Below, in pieces: positions 1 to 8,104 of a DNA stretch of 64,000 bases (the stretch's first letter is position 1; each line of letters starts with the position of its first letter). The translations under genes and the position numbers were made by a program. This DNA is from Pedobacter kyungheensis. Lineage in GTDB: Bacteria > Bacteroidota > Bacteroidia > Sphingobacteriales > Sphingobacteriaceae. The DNA lies in contig NZ_JSYN01000009.1 in NCBI RefSeq assembly GCF_000812965.1, positions 1 through 64,000 of the forward strand, given 5' to 3'. The notes below the pieces were generated by a model. The model did no database searches. It saw only the letters and a list, made by a program, of their open reading frames with translations, and was not told where the DNA came from.

Positions 1-62
1 TCGTCATTGCGAGAAGGCTTTTTCAGCCGACGAAGCCTGCCTGCAGCAGACAGGCAATCTTA
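1..62. repeat. Degenerate intergenic repeat (REP-like)
   Basis: The opening bases contain the CGTCATTGCGAG start and a CGAAGC...CAATCT end that recur in spacers of Bacteroidota genomes, with an internal CCTGCCTGCAGCAGACAGG partial palindrome. It is noncoding and lies before the LRR kinase gene. The family link is from general knowledge of such repeats; a copy count in the genome was not possible. Confidence 0.45.
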
Positions 63-172
63 TAGCGTTATGTCTTGCATCGCCGTACCCCCAAATGAAT
101 AAAATCCATCCGCAATAACTTCATTGCAACATTTAGCGGTATCTTCGTAGGCAATTTAAATCAAAGCGAATT

Positions 173-1477
173 ATGGGGCAAACCTTATTACAACTGCAAA
201 ACGGCGAACTTCAGGGGGCGGTATCATTAAAACTATCCGAAAACCTAAGCCATTTTCCTTTAGAAATATTCGACCTTGCCGATACGCTGGAAGTGCTCGA
301 TCTTTCTTTTAACAGGTTATCTGCCCTGCCGCCCGATTTTGGCCGCTTAAAGAAATTGCGCATTTTCTTTTGCTCAGAAAATCACTTTAAAGTATTGCCT
401 GAAGTACTGGCCGATTGCCCGCTGCTGGATATTGTAGGTTTTAAATCGAATCAGATCGAAACTGTGCCGGCAAAAGCTTTGAACCCTAACCTACGCTGGT
501 TGATTTTAACCAACAATAACATTGCCACCTTGCCCGATGAGATAGGCCAGTGCCCACGCATGGAGAAACTGATGCTGGCCGGCAACCGGTTGGCAGAATT
601 ACCCGAAACGCTTAGCCAGTGTAAAAACCTGGGTTTATTGCGTATTGCGGCAAATAAGCTGCACGAGTTACCTCAATGGATTACGACTATGCCAAAACTG
701 GCCTGGATTGCCTTTTCTGGTAATAACTTTAGCAAAACTCCGGCGGTTGAAAAGCTCTCGGCCATCAACTGGCACGATCTGGAAATCAGTCATGTACTGG
801 GCGAAGGTGCATCAGGAGTAATTTCTAAAGCCAACCATAGCATTAACGATGAAATTCAGGAAGTAGCGGTTAAGATTTTTAAAGGCGATGTAACCAGCGA
901 TGGCTTGCCTGAAGATGAAATGATGGCCTACATTGCTGCAGGCTTTCACCCGGGGTTGGTTAACCTGATCGGGCAAATTGCGCTGCACCCGGATGATAAA
1001 AAAGGTCTGGTGATGGAGCTTATTCCACATCATTTTTATAACCTGGGTAATCCGCCAAGTTTGGAAAGTTGTACACGCGATGTGTTTCCGGCAGAACGAA
1101 TACTTACAGAACAGCAGATTTTAGGCATTGCCCGGATTATTGCCTCACTGGCCGCGCAATTGCACAGCGCAGGCATTATGCATGGCGATTTATACGCCCA
1201 CAATACTTTAATTGATGATGAAGGGAGTGCCTTATTTGGCGATTTTGGCGCGGCCAGCTTTTATAATCAGCTTCATACCGAACTGGTTTTTGTTTTAGAG
1301 CGGATTGAGGTGCTGGCTTTTGGCTACCTGCTTGATGATTTGCTTAAGCTTTATCGCCAACCCATTAGCGGAAAAACTTTGCAAACTATAGAAATGCTGA
1401 GAGACAACTGTTTGGTAGCAGACCCACAAAAACGCCCAAGCTTTAAGGATCTGGTGAATGCGCTAACTGATATTTAA
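173..1477 (+). CDS. Leucine-rich-repeat protein kinase
   Basis: A 434-residue protein with about 200 N-terminal residues of leucine-rich repeats (LxxLxLxxNxLxxLP units) joined directly to a eukaryotic-type protein kinase domain from about residue 203 to the end. Visible kinase landmarks are the glycine loop LGEGASG near 209, the VAVK lysine K234, the catalytic loop HGDLYAHN at 337-344 (an HGD instead of the usual HRD) and DFG at 357-359, then DPQKRPS near the C-terminus. All residues needed for phosphotransfer appear present, so it should be active. There is no signal peptide or membrane segment, so it is probably cytoplasmic. Substrate unknown. The LRRs presumably bind a partner protein. The next gene is convergent on the other strand, so it is probably monocistronic. 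Confidence 0.9.
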   Translation: MGQTLLQLQNGELQGAVSLKLSENLSHFPLEIFDLADTLEVLDLSFNRLSALPPDFGRLKKLRIFFCSENHFKVLPEVLADCPLLDIVGFKSNQIETVPAKALNPNLRWLILTNNNIATLPDEIGQCPRMEKLMLAGNRLAELPETLSQCKNLGLLRIAANKLHELPQWITTMPKLAWIAFSGNNFSKTPAVEKLSAINWHDLEISHVLGEGASGVISKANHSINDEIQEVAVKIFKGDVTSDGLPEDEMMAYIAAGFHPGLVNLIGQIALHPDDKKGLVMELIPHHFYNLGNPPSLESCTRDVFPAERILTEQQILGIARIIASLAAQLHSAGIMHGDLYAHNTLIDDEGSALFGDFGAASFYNQLHTELVFVLERIEVLAFGYLLDDLLKLYRQPISGKTLQTIEMLRDNCLVADPQKRPSFKDLVNALTDI

Positions 1478-1553
1478 CTCAACAGCCCCTGCCGGGTTGT
1501 ATCGACAGAGGCTGTGAATAAGTATTTACCAGGTTAATTTTATAAGGCTGAAG

Positions 1554-2216
1554 CTAGTTTTGTTGTTTTTTTGCCCAATCCAATCTCCGCTGGTCTGGCG
1601 TTTGGGTAACTTTAAAGTTTTCGAAAACGGCATTAAAACCTTTACCATCCGGACAGGCGCCTACCAGGCCAACCATTACCGGGCAATTATCTTTAAAATA
1701 GCAGGTGCGGATCATGGTGTATTTCTTATCATCAAGCGAATAGAAAATTTCTACTGCATCGAGTTTTCTAACCGCTTTCATCCAGATTGATGGCGGTGCT
1801 TTTTCGAGTTCAACCACGCTCCAGTCGCTGGTTTTATGGGTTACTACTGCGCTTACATTTTGTTTGCCGTTTACAAATTCTACACCTGCTTTGATCCAGT
1901 TCTCTTCGTCAATGCGGAGCATAATGCCCATCTGGTCGAAGGTAGTAACGTAATTGCCGGTTATCTTTACCTTGGCTTCAAACTCACCACCGTAAGTGGC
2001 ATAATAAAAAGGAGCATCATCAACTGTAAAACCATAATGTGAAATGCGCCAATAATCGGTTTTGGCAGGTACAAAAAAGCTAAAAGTATTTTTGTCTTTA
2101 ATTTCCCATTGTTCGGGTTCGTTAAACCAGTTCATTTTGGATAAACTCTGGGCATTTACTTTTGCGGTAGTTAACAGCCCCATTACAGCTAAAACGGTCA
2201 GTAATTTAAGTTTCAT
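1554..2216 (-). CDS. Exported DUF1349-like protein
   Basis: 220 residues with a clear signal peptide (MKLKLLTVLAVMGLLTTAKVNAQ). The mature part reads as a concanavalin-like beta-sandwich of the DUF1349 type: FNEPEQW near the start, MGIMLRIDEENWIKAGVEFVNG in the middle and VGLVGACPDGKGF near the end, all typical of that family. Members are thought to bind or act on carbohydrates, but no catalytic residues are assigned. Located in the periplasm or exported. Convergent with the LRR kinase and divergent from the Crp regulator. Confidence 0.8.
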   Translation of the reverse strand: MKLKLLTVLAVMGLLTTAKVNAQSLSKMNWFNEPEQWEIKDKNTFSFFVPAKTDYWRISHYGFTVDDAPFYYATYGGEFEAKVKITGNYVTTFDQMGIMLRIDEENWIKAGVEFVNGKQNVSAVVTHKTSDWSVVELEKAPPSIWMKAVRKLDAVEIFYSLDDKKYTMIRTCYFKDNCPVMVGLVGACPDGKGFNAVFENFKVTQTPDQRRLDWAKKQQN

Positions 2217-2371
2217 TTGTGTGTTGATTTAGGTTTTGTGTGTTTGTGTGCTGCAAAATAATGCAATGCCAGTTTGCTTTAAAAGGACATACATCACTAT
2301 TTTATTGTGATGATTGTCACACCGAGGCCCGATTGGAAGATCGGGCTCTGCCATAAATCTTGAATAAATAT

Positions 2372-2379
2372 TACATTTG
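2372..2379 (+). promoter_or_regulatory. Candidate -7 promoter element (TACATTTG)
   Basis: A perfect TAnnTTTG Bacteroidota -7 element 17 bases before the ATG at 2396. It lies downstream of an earlier in-frame ATG at 2360, which supports 2396 as the true start of the Crp-type gene. Confidence 0.5.
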
Positions 2380-2395
2380 GGCGGGTATTAAAAAT

Positions 2396-2962
2396 ATGGA
2401 AGCAAATTTTTTCAGGGCGCACATTGAGCAGATTGTTAGTTTAACCGACGAGGAATTTAAACAAGCCGAATCTTTCTTTACAAAGCGGAAATATAAAAAA
2501 CACCAGTACATCATACAGGCTGGCGATACGGCTCATCAGGAGCATTTTGTGTTAAAGGGAATTGTTAAATCTTCCTATACCGACGATGAAGGCAAAGAAT
2601 ATATTTTGCAACTGGCCATGGAGGAATGGTGGTTCTCAGATCCGAATGCTTTTAATACCGGAACACCCGCAACTTTAAATGTAGATTGCATTGAAGATAC
2701 CGAGACGCTTTCCATTACTTTCGAGAACAAAGAAAAGCTTTGTGCATCATCGCGCAAGATGGAGTACTTTTTCAGGAAAAAATATACAACAGGAAATATG
2801 GCTTTACAAAAACGGGTATTGGCCCTGTTGAGTAATAACGCGGGTGAGCGCTATAAACAGTGGAGTAACCAATACCCATCTTTACAAAAGCGGATTTCGA
2901 AAAGTCTGATCGCTTCTTATCTCGGCGTAACCAGAGAAACATTGAGCCGTTTAACGCTTTAG
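2396..2962 (+). CDS. Crp/Fnr-family transcriptional regulator
   Basis: 188 residues from the preferred ATG at 2396; an in-frame ATG at 2360 would place the start upstream of a good promoter element. The N-terminal two thirds is a cyclic-nucleotide-binding-type beta-roll (KKHQYIIQAGDTAHQEHFVLKGIVKSSY...). The C-terminal part carries a short helix-turn-helix (ISKSLIASYLGVTRETLSRL). No cysteine cluster for an iron-sulfur centre is seen, so the ligand is unknown. This type is abundant in Bacteroidota and usually regulates neighbouring or scattered genes. Targets cannot be named here. Confidence 0.85.
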   Translation: MEANFFRAHIEQIVSLTDEEFKQAESFFTKRKYKKHQYIIQAGDTAHQEHFVLKGIVKSSYTDDEGKEYILQLAMEEWWFSDPNAFNTGTPATLNVDCIEDTETLSITFENKEKLCASSRKMEYFFRKKYTTGNMALQKRVLALLSNNAGERYKQWSNQYPSLQKRISKSLIASYLGVTRETLSRLTL

Positions 2963-2991
2963 CGAGTGCCTTATACTGAAATTAACTTGTT

Positions 2992-3417
2992 TTATCTTCT
3001 GTTAGTAAAATTAACCATCCACTGAATACCGAACCGATCTTTAAAACTGCCGAAATAATCGCCCCAGAACATATCGGCCATAGGCATTTCAATCGTTCCT
3101 CCTGCCGAAAGGCCATTGAACAGGCGGTCGGCATCTTCACGGCTTTCGGCCTGTAAATTAATGTACATATTGTTTCCTTCGTTAAGTACATGACCTGCAG
3201 AGGGTACACAATCTGAGGCCATTAAAATGGTGTGCTCATTAATTGGAAGTGCTACATGCATTACACGGTTTTTTTCTGCTTCAGAGAGTTTGTCGCTTTC
3301 TGGTGCGTCGCCCATTCTTGCAAAAAAGGTAAACTCACCACCAAAAACAGATTTGTAGTGATTAAAAGCTTCTTCGGCCTTGCCATCGAAGTTTAAATAA
3401 GGGTGCATTGTTGCCAT
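2992..3417 (-). CDS. VOC-superfamily protein (PhnB-like glyoxalase fold)
   Basis: 141 residues with the PhnB/YjdN-type pattern: MHPYLNFDGKAEEAFNHYKSVFGGE at the start, MHVALPINEHTILMASD in the middle and MADMFWGDYFGSFKDRFGIQWMVN at the end. This subgroup has the paired beta-alpha-beta glyoxalase fold, but its reaction is generally unknown. Cytoplasmic, no signal peptide. Convergent with the Crp-type gene 29 bases away. Confidence 0.85.
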   Translation of the reverse strand: MATMHPYLNFDGKAEEAFNHYKSVFGGEFTFFARMGDAPESDKLSEAEKNRVMHVALPINEHTILMASDCVPSAGHVLNEGNNMYINLQAESREDADRLFNGLSAGGTIEMPMADMFWGDYFGSFKDRFGIQWMVNFTNRR

Positions 3418-3589
3418 AATGTTTTTCGTTTTGTTTACACTAAATTACGGACTTAAGCAGGGTTAAAATGGGGGCGGTTGAGACAAAATTAAGGGTGTTT
3501 TTTGACCTTTTGACAATGTCCAAATGCAGGGAGATGAATAACTCCGGTTACAGGCTTTGTTCATTTTGGCGAACATTTGCGCATAAATT

Positions 3590-3738
3590 ATTATTTTTCG
3601 GATGAACAAAACTGAACGGGAATAGCTCAGTTATCTTTATGATATTTGTAATGAGGGTTTTAAACAATAATTTTAAATAACTTCTCAATCGTCCCGAAAA
3701 TATTTAAATGAACACGCTCCCCGGAGCGTGTTTTTTTT
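3590..3738 (+). ncRNA. Candidate small RNA ending at an orphan terminator
   Basis: The 525-base spacer between two leftward genes holds a strong rightward terminator with no rightward gene before it. A transcript of roughly 100-150 bases could end there; a near-consensus promoter element TATTTTTC lies at 3592-3599. No Rfam-type structure is recognised. Boundaries are a guess. Confidence 0.25.
3711..3738 (+). terminator. Rho-independent terminator
   Basis: AACACGCTCC pairs with GGAGCGTGTT around a two-base CC tip and is followed by a run of eight T. Clear rightward orientation. No rightward CDS precedes it. Confidence 0.75.
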
Positions 3739-3857
3739 AAAATAAAAAAGTCTTCCATTGCTGAAAGACTCCTGTTGTTTTAATCTAAATCGTCCCGTTG
3801 ATTTAATCTTAACGGTATAAATATAGTTATCAACATGTTACGAACAAATTAAAAGGT

Positions 3858-3888
3858 AAAAATACCCTAAAGGGTGTAAGGGTTTTTA
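3858..3888 (-). terminator. Probable terminator of the DoxX gene
   Basis: Leftward, an ACCCT...AGGGT stem flanked by A and T runs lies about 55 bases after the DoxX stop codon. The loop also contains a self-pairing ACCCTTTAGGGT-type sequence, so alternative pairings exist. Confidence 0.5.
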
Positions 3889-3942
3889 CTACACGGAAGT
3901 TTGCGAGTCGGTAACTAAATTGTAGCTTGTTGTTACTTAATG

Positions 3943-4374
3943 TTATGGGTTTGCTTCTAAAGCCCATCTGTAATTAGGGATGGTGGCCAGCAACAAGCTT
4001 GATGCACTTACTACAAAAACAGAGTAATTAAACGGCGCTCTGTAATTTGCGAAAAATAGCATAGAGAGTGCAAACATCAGGGTAAGCAGAAAGCTTCCTA
4101 TTGCAGCAAGCCTTATTTTGTAGCCGATAATAAGCAAAACACCAAAAATCAATTCGCCGGCAGTGGCAATTATAGCCATAATATTGGCCAATGGCCTGCT
4201 CAGGTAAGGCATTAATGAATTGGTGTAATCTAAAAATATGCTCCAGTTGCCCCAGCCAACTGTTGGGTTTCCCGGCGCTCCTAACCAACCAAAGCGATCC
4301 ATAACAGGTAATATAAAACCTATACCCAGGGCAAGGCGAAGAAATAATTGCGGAAAATGTGTGCTGTTTTTCAT
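3943..4374 (-). CDS. DoxX-family membrane protein
   Basis: 143 residues from the ATG at 4374 (MKNSTHFPQL). An in-frame ATG 42 bases upstream would add a tail not typical of the family, so the shorter form is chosen. Four predicted membrane helices with the DoxX signature: an N-terminal LFLRLALGIGFILPVMDRFG helix, then ATAGELIFGVLLIIGY and two more helices. The family is linked to redox or terminal-oxidase-associated functions, but most members are uncharacterised. Located in the inner membrane. Transcribed alone, with a probable terminator after it. Confidence 0.85.
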   Translation of the reverse strand: MKNSTHFPQLFLRLALGIGFILPVMDRFGWLGAPGNPTVGWGNWSIFLDYTNSLMPYLSRPLANIMAIIATAGELIFGVLLIIGYKIRLAAIGSFLLTLMFALSMLFFANYRAPFNYSVFVVSASSLLLATIPNYRWALEANP

Positions 4375-4559
4375 TTTGAGTGATAATTGTTTAAACAGCA
4401 AATTAATACCTGCCACTCACATTTTTCTTAAACTAGATTAAGAAATGAGCGTTTATTTCTTGTCGCCGGCTGAACTTCCGCCCGGACGATCGGACAGGTG
4501 TTTTAGCACCTCTCTGGTTGTGGGCTTAAGATAAGTATGCCGGGTAGTTATTGGCGTTC

Positions 4560-4622
4560 AGCATCCTGTACTTGAAGAGACCCTGAAACGAATCCGATAG
4601 CTATCGGATCAGGGTGACGATT
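4560..4622. repeat. Palindromic intergenic repeat
   Basis: An 18-base perfect palindrome ATCCGATAGCTATCGGAT (4592-4609) lies inside an outer ACCCTGA...TCAGGGT pair. The same 18-base palindrome recurs at 59680-59697. The rest of the 4440-4628 spacer shows no gene. Confidence 0.7.
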
Positions 4623-4628
4623 TCGGCG

Positions 4629-5495
4629 TTAAAAACACTCCACTTCCCAAAATCGTTCCCAGTTTTTACCGGCTTCAAGTCTGATTATGCCTTCTTTTCG
4701 TTCCAGATCCTGATCGTGGTTTACGCCATCGGCTACGCCGCACCAGGGCTCCAGACAAACAAAAGGTGCATCGAGGGCTGCCCAAATACCAAAGAAAGGG
4801 AAGTCTTCGAAATGAAAATGTAAGCCCGAGTCGTTTTTAGTATTTAATAAACTGATGCAATTGCTTTGTAAGTTTTTAAACACCAGTGCATCATTGTAAA
4901 ACAACTCGTGTTTAAGGTTTAGCTTATGTGCATTCAATTCGATGGTTTCAGTTTCATCAGCCACCAGGCCATCTTCCAGTTTCCAGAAGGTTAACTTTTG
5001 GTCGGCATTAAAAGCGAGGTAGTAATCTTCGTAAGTGGTGTCAGGCGTATTGGGAACTGCAAAGGCCGGATGCGCCCCGATAGAAAAGAGCAGCTCATCA
5101 GCACCAGTATTAATTACCTCATAAGTTAGGTTCAATTTACTGTCTCTTAAAGTATATTTCAGCTTCAGTTCAAAATAAAACGGATAAACTTTTAAGGTTT
5201 CGGCATTTTGGGTTAAAGTAAAAACAGCTTCCGTTTCCGTAGCACGTTCAATGTCAAAAACATAATCGCGGGCAAAACCATGACGTGGCAATTCATAATT
5301 TTTACCTTTATAATTAAAACTGTTGTTTTTCAAAGAACCTACAATCGGAAACAATACCGGACTGTGCTTGCCCCAATATTTTGAATCCCCATTCCAAAGG
5401 TATTCGATATTGGTTCCTTTATTGTATAAGCCTTGTAATTCAGCGCCCTTGGCCGATAAGTCAACTTTTAAGTATGCGTTCTCCAGAGTTATCAT
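4629..5495 (-). CDS. Aldose 1-epimerase family protein
   Basis: 288 residues of the galactose-mutarotase-like superfamily. Typical stretches are WGKHSPVLFPIVGSLKNN near residue 41, ELPRHGFARDYVF near 68, GAHPAFAVP near 144 and FVCLEPWCGVADGVNHDQDL near 246. This architecture matches the YeaD/aldose-epimerase-like group, which interconverts anomers of sugars or sugar phosphates. The histidines (in PRHG and GAHP) and the glutamate (in CLEPW) match the positions expected for catalysis. Cytoplasmic. The exact sugar cannot be told from sequence. Single gene, divergent from the small NTF2-like gene. Confidence 0.85.
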   Translation of the reverse strand: MITLENAYLKVDLSAKGAELQGLYNKGTNIEYLWNGDSKYWGKHSPVLFPIVGSLKNNSFNYKGKNYELPRHGFARDYVFDIERATETEAVFTLTQNAETLKVYPFYFELKLKYTLRDSKLNLTYEVINTGADELLFSIGAHPAFAVPNTPDTTYEDYYLAFNADQKLTFWKLEDGLVADETETIELNAHKLNLKHELFYNDALVFKNLQSNCISLLNTKNDSGLHFHFEDFPFFGIWAALDAPFVCLEPWCGVADGVNHDQDLERKEGIIRLEAGKNWERFWEVECF

Positions 5496-5543
5496 TTGAA
5501 TCTAAATTAATAAATAAGCTGTGTTTTGAAAATATCTTTTTTT

Positions 5544-5551
5544 TAATTTTG
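5544..5551 (+). promoter_or_regulatory. Candidate -7 promoter element (TAATTTTG)
   Basis: Matches TAnnTTTG, with a TTTG at 5525-5528 as a possible -33 element. It would drive the gene at 5606 with a leader of about 50 bases. Confidence 0.4.
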
Positions 5552-5605
5552 AATGTTAAGCAATGCGTTTAACCTGGTTCTGCTCAACATTAAAACTACA
5601 GTGCT

Positions 5606-5935
5606 ATGCCGGTAGATTTAACAAAATTATCGAACCCAAAGGTAAAAGCCGCAATAATGGCTTTGCAAAAAGGAGATGAAAAAATCTGGTTTCCTTTGTT
5701 CGCCCCTGAAGTTGCTTTTTACGATGATGGCAACCAGATGAAATTCAACAATTTCTTTAAAAAAGCACTGGGTCATGAGCGTTTTACCCGAATAGATAAA
5801 GTTGAAAATAACGGGCTACACGTATACGGGCATTTTCACTCCGATCAATGGGGCGATTTTACTACTTGTTTTAAGTTCGAAATAAATAAGGAAGGCAAAA
5901 TCAGTAGCCTGGCTATCGGACAAGCTGTTTATTAG
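5606..5935 (+). CDS. NTF2-like (SnoaL-type) small protein
   Basis: 109 residues without signal peptide or membrane segment. The sequence (MALQKGDEKIWFPLFAPEVAFYDDGNQM... ending FKFEINKEGKISSLAIGQ) fits the cone-shaped NTF2-like fold, with the early helix, the hydrophobic beta-strands and the final strand of that family. No catalytic residues can be assigned; such proteins range from isomerases to binding proteins. Function unknown. It lies between two leftward genes and is probably transcribed alone. Confidence 0.6.
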   Translation: MPVDLTKLSNPKVKAAIMALQKGDEKIWFPLFAPEVAFYDDGNQMKFNNFFKKALGHERFTRIDKVENNGLHVYGHFHSDQWGDFTTCFKFEINKEGKISSLAIGQAVY

Positions 5936-5993
5936 TTTGTAATTTGGAGTTGAGGGTTTGGAGTCTGCTTAAACTCCAGAACCCCACTCAATA

Positions 5994-7247
5994 TTATTCT
6001 TTTTCTTCCCAGATACAAGCAATATTAATAATGGTTTGTACCGCTTTTTCCATGTCCTGCACACTTACCCATTCCTGTTTGCTGTGAAAAGCATGCTCGC
6101 CGGCAAAAATATTGGGGCATGGTAAACCCATGTACGAAAGGCGTGAACCATCGGTGCCTCCGCGGATACTTTGTTGTTTGGCCACTACCCCAGCCCTTTC
6201 AATGGCCTCGATGCCATACTGCACAATTTTAGGATGTTGATCTAAAATCTGCTTCATATTGCGGTATTGAGCCTTAATTTCGAGTTTATAGCTCGATTTG
6301 GGATATTTTGCCAATACCTTTCTAATGGTTTCTTCTAAAAAGGCCCCGTGTTGTGCCAGTTTTTCATCTGTAAAATCGCGGATGATAAATTGTGCTTCAG
6401 CTTCTTCAACCTGACCACTGATACTTACCGGATGAATGAAGCCTTCTTTTTGATGGGTGGCCTCAGGTGTAAGGGTATCTTTGGGCAGGCTATCTAAAAT
6501 TTCGGCCAGGATTTTTATGGCGCTTTCCATTTTGCCTTTTGCAAAGCCCGGATGCGTACTTACGCCATAAATGGTAAGGGTAGCACCATCAGCTGAGAAA
6601 GTTTCATCTTCAATTGATCCGAGGGTTTCGCCATCAATGGTATAGCCAAAATCTGCGCCTAATTTTTTCAGGTCAACCTTATCAACACCACGGCCTATTT
6701 CCTCATCAGGCGTAAAAAGAACCTTAATGGTGCCATGCTTTACTTCCGGGTTTTTCATCAAAAAAGCAGCAGCTTCCATAATTTCTGCCAGCCCGGCTTT
6801 GTTGTCGGCGCCCAATAAAGTGGTTCCGCTGGCGGTAATAATATCGTTGCCAATCTGGTGTTTTAAGTCTTTATGATCAGACATTCTGATCACAATTTTG
6901 TTATCATCGGGCAACACTAAATCCTGCCCTTGATAATTGTCATGAATAATCGGTTTCACGTTTTCTCCGCTGCAATCGGGCGAAGTATCCATGTGCGAGC
7001 AGAAGAAAATAACAGGTAATACTTTATCTGTATTTGATGGGATGGTTCCGTAAACATAGCCGTTTTCATCCATTTCTGCATCAGAAATGCCAATTTCGAG
7101 CAATTCCTTAACCAGTTCATGCCCTAAATTTTTTTGTTTAAGGGTAGATGGACAGGTCGGTGAAGCCGGATCTGACTGCGTATCTATTTTGGCATATTTG
7201 ATAAATCTTTGTGCTAAAGATTTGTTAAAGTTGTCGTAATTACTCAT
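5994..7247 (-). CDS. pepT: Peptidase T (tripeptide aminopeptidase)
   Basis: 417 residues, normal length for PepT of the M20 metallopeptidase family. It removes the N-terminal residue from tripeptides in the cytoplasm. Zinc-site and catalytic landmarks are visible: FFCSHMDTSPDCSGENVKP (H85, D87), LLGADNKAGLAEIM, FTPDEEIGRGVDKV and the C-terminal RGGTDGSRLSYMGLPCPNIFAG. The dimerisation domain lies between the last two. A perfect TAnnTTTG promoter element sits five bases before the start codon, so the mRNA may have an extremely short leader. Divergent from the outer-membrane protein gene at 7307. Confidence 0.95.
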   Translation of the reverse strand: MSNYDNFNKSLAQRFIKYAKIDTQSDPASPTCPSTLKQKNLGHELVKELLEIGISDAEMDENGYVYGTIPSNTDKVLPVIFFCSHMDTSPDCSGENVKPIIHDNYQGQDLVLPDDNKIVIRMSDHKDLKHQIGNDIITASGTTLLGADNKAGLAEIMEAAAFLMKNPEVKHGTIKVLFTPDEEIGRGVDKVDLKKLGADFGYTIDGETLGSIEDETFSADGATLTIYGVSTHPGFAKGKMESAIKILAEILDSLPKDTLTPEATHQKEGFIHPVSISGQVEEAEAQFIIRDFTDEKLAQHGAFLEETIRKVLAKYPKSSYKLEIKAQYRNMKQILDQHPKIVQYGIEAIERAGVVAKQQSIRGGTDGSRLSYMGLPCPNIFAGEHAFHSKQEWVSVQDMEKAVQTIINIACIWEEKE

Positions 7248-7251
7248 AAAT

Positions 7252-7259
7252 CAAAGGTA
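7252..7259 (-). promoter_or_regulatory. Candidate -7 promoter element of pepT (TACCTTTG)
   Basis: On the minus strand TACCTTTG ends five bases before the pepT ATG, implying a leaderless or near-leaderless mRNA. A second element (7287-7294) points the other way, so the spacer is a divergent promoter pair. Confidence 0.55.
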
Positions 7260-7286
7260 AAAGTTATAGATATTCAATAATCATAT

Positions 7287-7294
7287 TATTTTTG
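7287..7294 (+). promoter_or_regulatory. Candidate -7 promoter element (TATTTTTG)
   Basis: Perfect TAnnTTTG match 12 bases before the ATG at 7307. Confidence 0.5.
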
Positions 7295-7306
7295 TAAAAA
7301 AACAAT

Positions 7307-8038
7307 ATGATTTCGAACCTCTTGAAAGTTACTTGCTTAACCGTTCTTCTTGTTTTTGTCGGAAGTTTTTCTTTTGCCCAATCCAATTATTTCAAGTTTT
7401 CATATGGTTTAGGTGCCGGTATCAATAAATCGTATACAGATGTGTACAAAGGAAGCTTTGGTTACACTACTTACGGCGTGCTCGATTTTCATGTTACTCC
7501 TTTTGTAACGTTGGGTTTAGAGGCCCAATATGGCCGCGTACAGGGTGGCGATATCGTAACTGATCCGCATAATCGCCAGTTTATTAATCAATACACTGCA
7601 ATTTCGGCTAATGCCAAGTTAATGTTAGGTGAGATCGTAGATTACGATAAAAGTGAATTTTTGTACAATATCAGGGGACTGTATTTTGGTACTGGTATTG
7701 GCGTAATTAACAACAAAATGACCGATATTGTAAGGTACAAGCCAAGCTGGGCCGCTTATGATCCGGGCTATGGGCCTTTCCCTGGTAAGGATAAAAGCTT
7801 AAACCTGCTGGTGCCCATTAATTTTGGTTTTAATTATTATATCGAAGATGGTTATGGTTACATGCGTTATGTAATCAATATCAATGCGCAGAGTAACTTT
7901 ACTTTCGGCGAAGGTTTGGATGGTTATAACGACTCCAGTGCTAAGTTCAAAAACTATTCTCCTGATGTGTATAATGCCTATACCATCGGATTCAGATACT
8001 TTTTCGGAAAGATTAAATCTTATCGCAAAACGCTTTAA
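7307..8038 (+). CDS. Outer membrane beta-barrel protein
   Basis: 243 residues with a signal peptide ending in SFSFAQS. The mature sequence alternates aromatic and polar residues in strands ending in aromatic residues (FKFSYGLGAGINKSYTDVY, YNIRGLYFGTGIGVINN, VYNAYTIGFRYFFGKIK), which is the pattern of a small porin-like barrel of about eight strands. No enzyme motif is seen. Probably in the outer membrane. It starts a rightward group with the M14 carboxypeptidase and rhomboid genes (spacing 66 and 5 bases), but a functional link is not evident. Confidence 0.7.
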   Translation: MISNLLKVTCLTVLLVFVGSFSFAQSNYFKFSYGLGAGINKSYTDVYKGSFGYTTYGVLDFHVTPFVTLGLEAQYGRVQGGDIVTDPHNRQFINQYTAISANAKLMLGEIVDYDKSEFLYNIRGLYFGTGIGVINNKMTDIVRYKPSWAAYDPGYGPFPGKDKSLNLLVPINFGFNYYIEDGYGYMRYVININAQSNFTFGEGLDGYNDSSAKFKNYSPDVYNAYTIGFRYFFGKIKSYRKTL

Positions 8039-8104
8039 CAACAGCTTCTTCTGGCTTGCAGGCCTGCTGAGGTTAGGTTTATATCACTCACATCAATTTA
8101 TACT

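Noticed and set aside
1481..1516. ACAGCCCCTG/CAGAGGCTGT stem after the LRR kinase gene.
   Set aside because: One mismatch and no T run on either side; not listed as a terminator.
2316..2351. GCCCGAT/ATCGGGC stem in the divergent spacer.
   Set aside because: Belongs to a TGTCACACCGAG-type repeat remnant and cannot be assigned a role.
3618..3632. GGGAATAGCTCAGTT resembles the 5' end and D-arm of a tRNA.
   Set aside because: No GGTAGAGC continuation, no anticodon stem and no GGTTCGAATCC T-arm follow, so it is chance or a small fragment.
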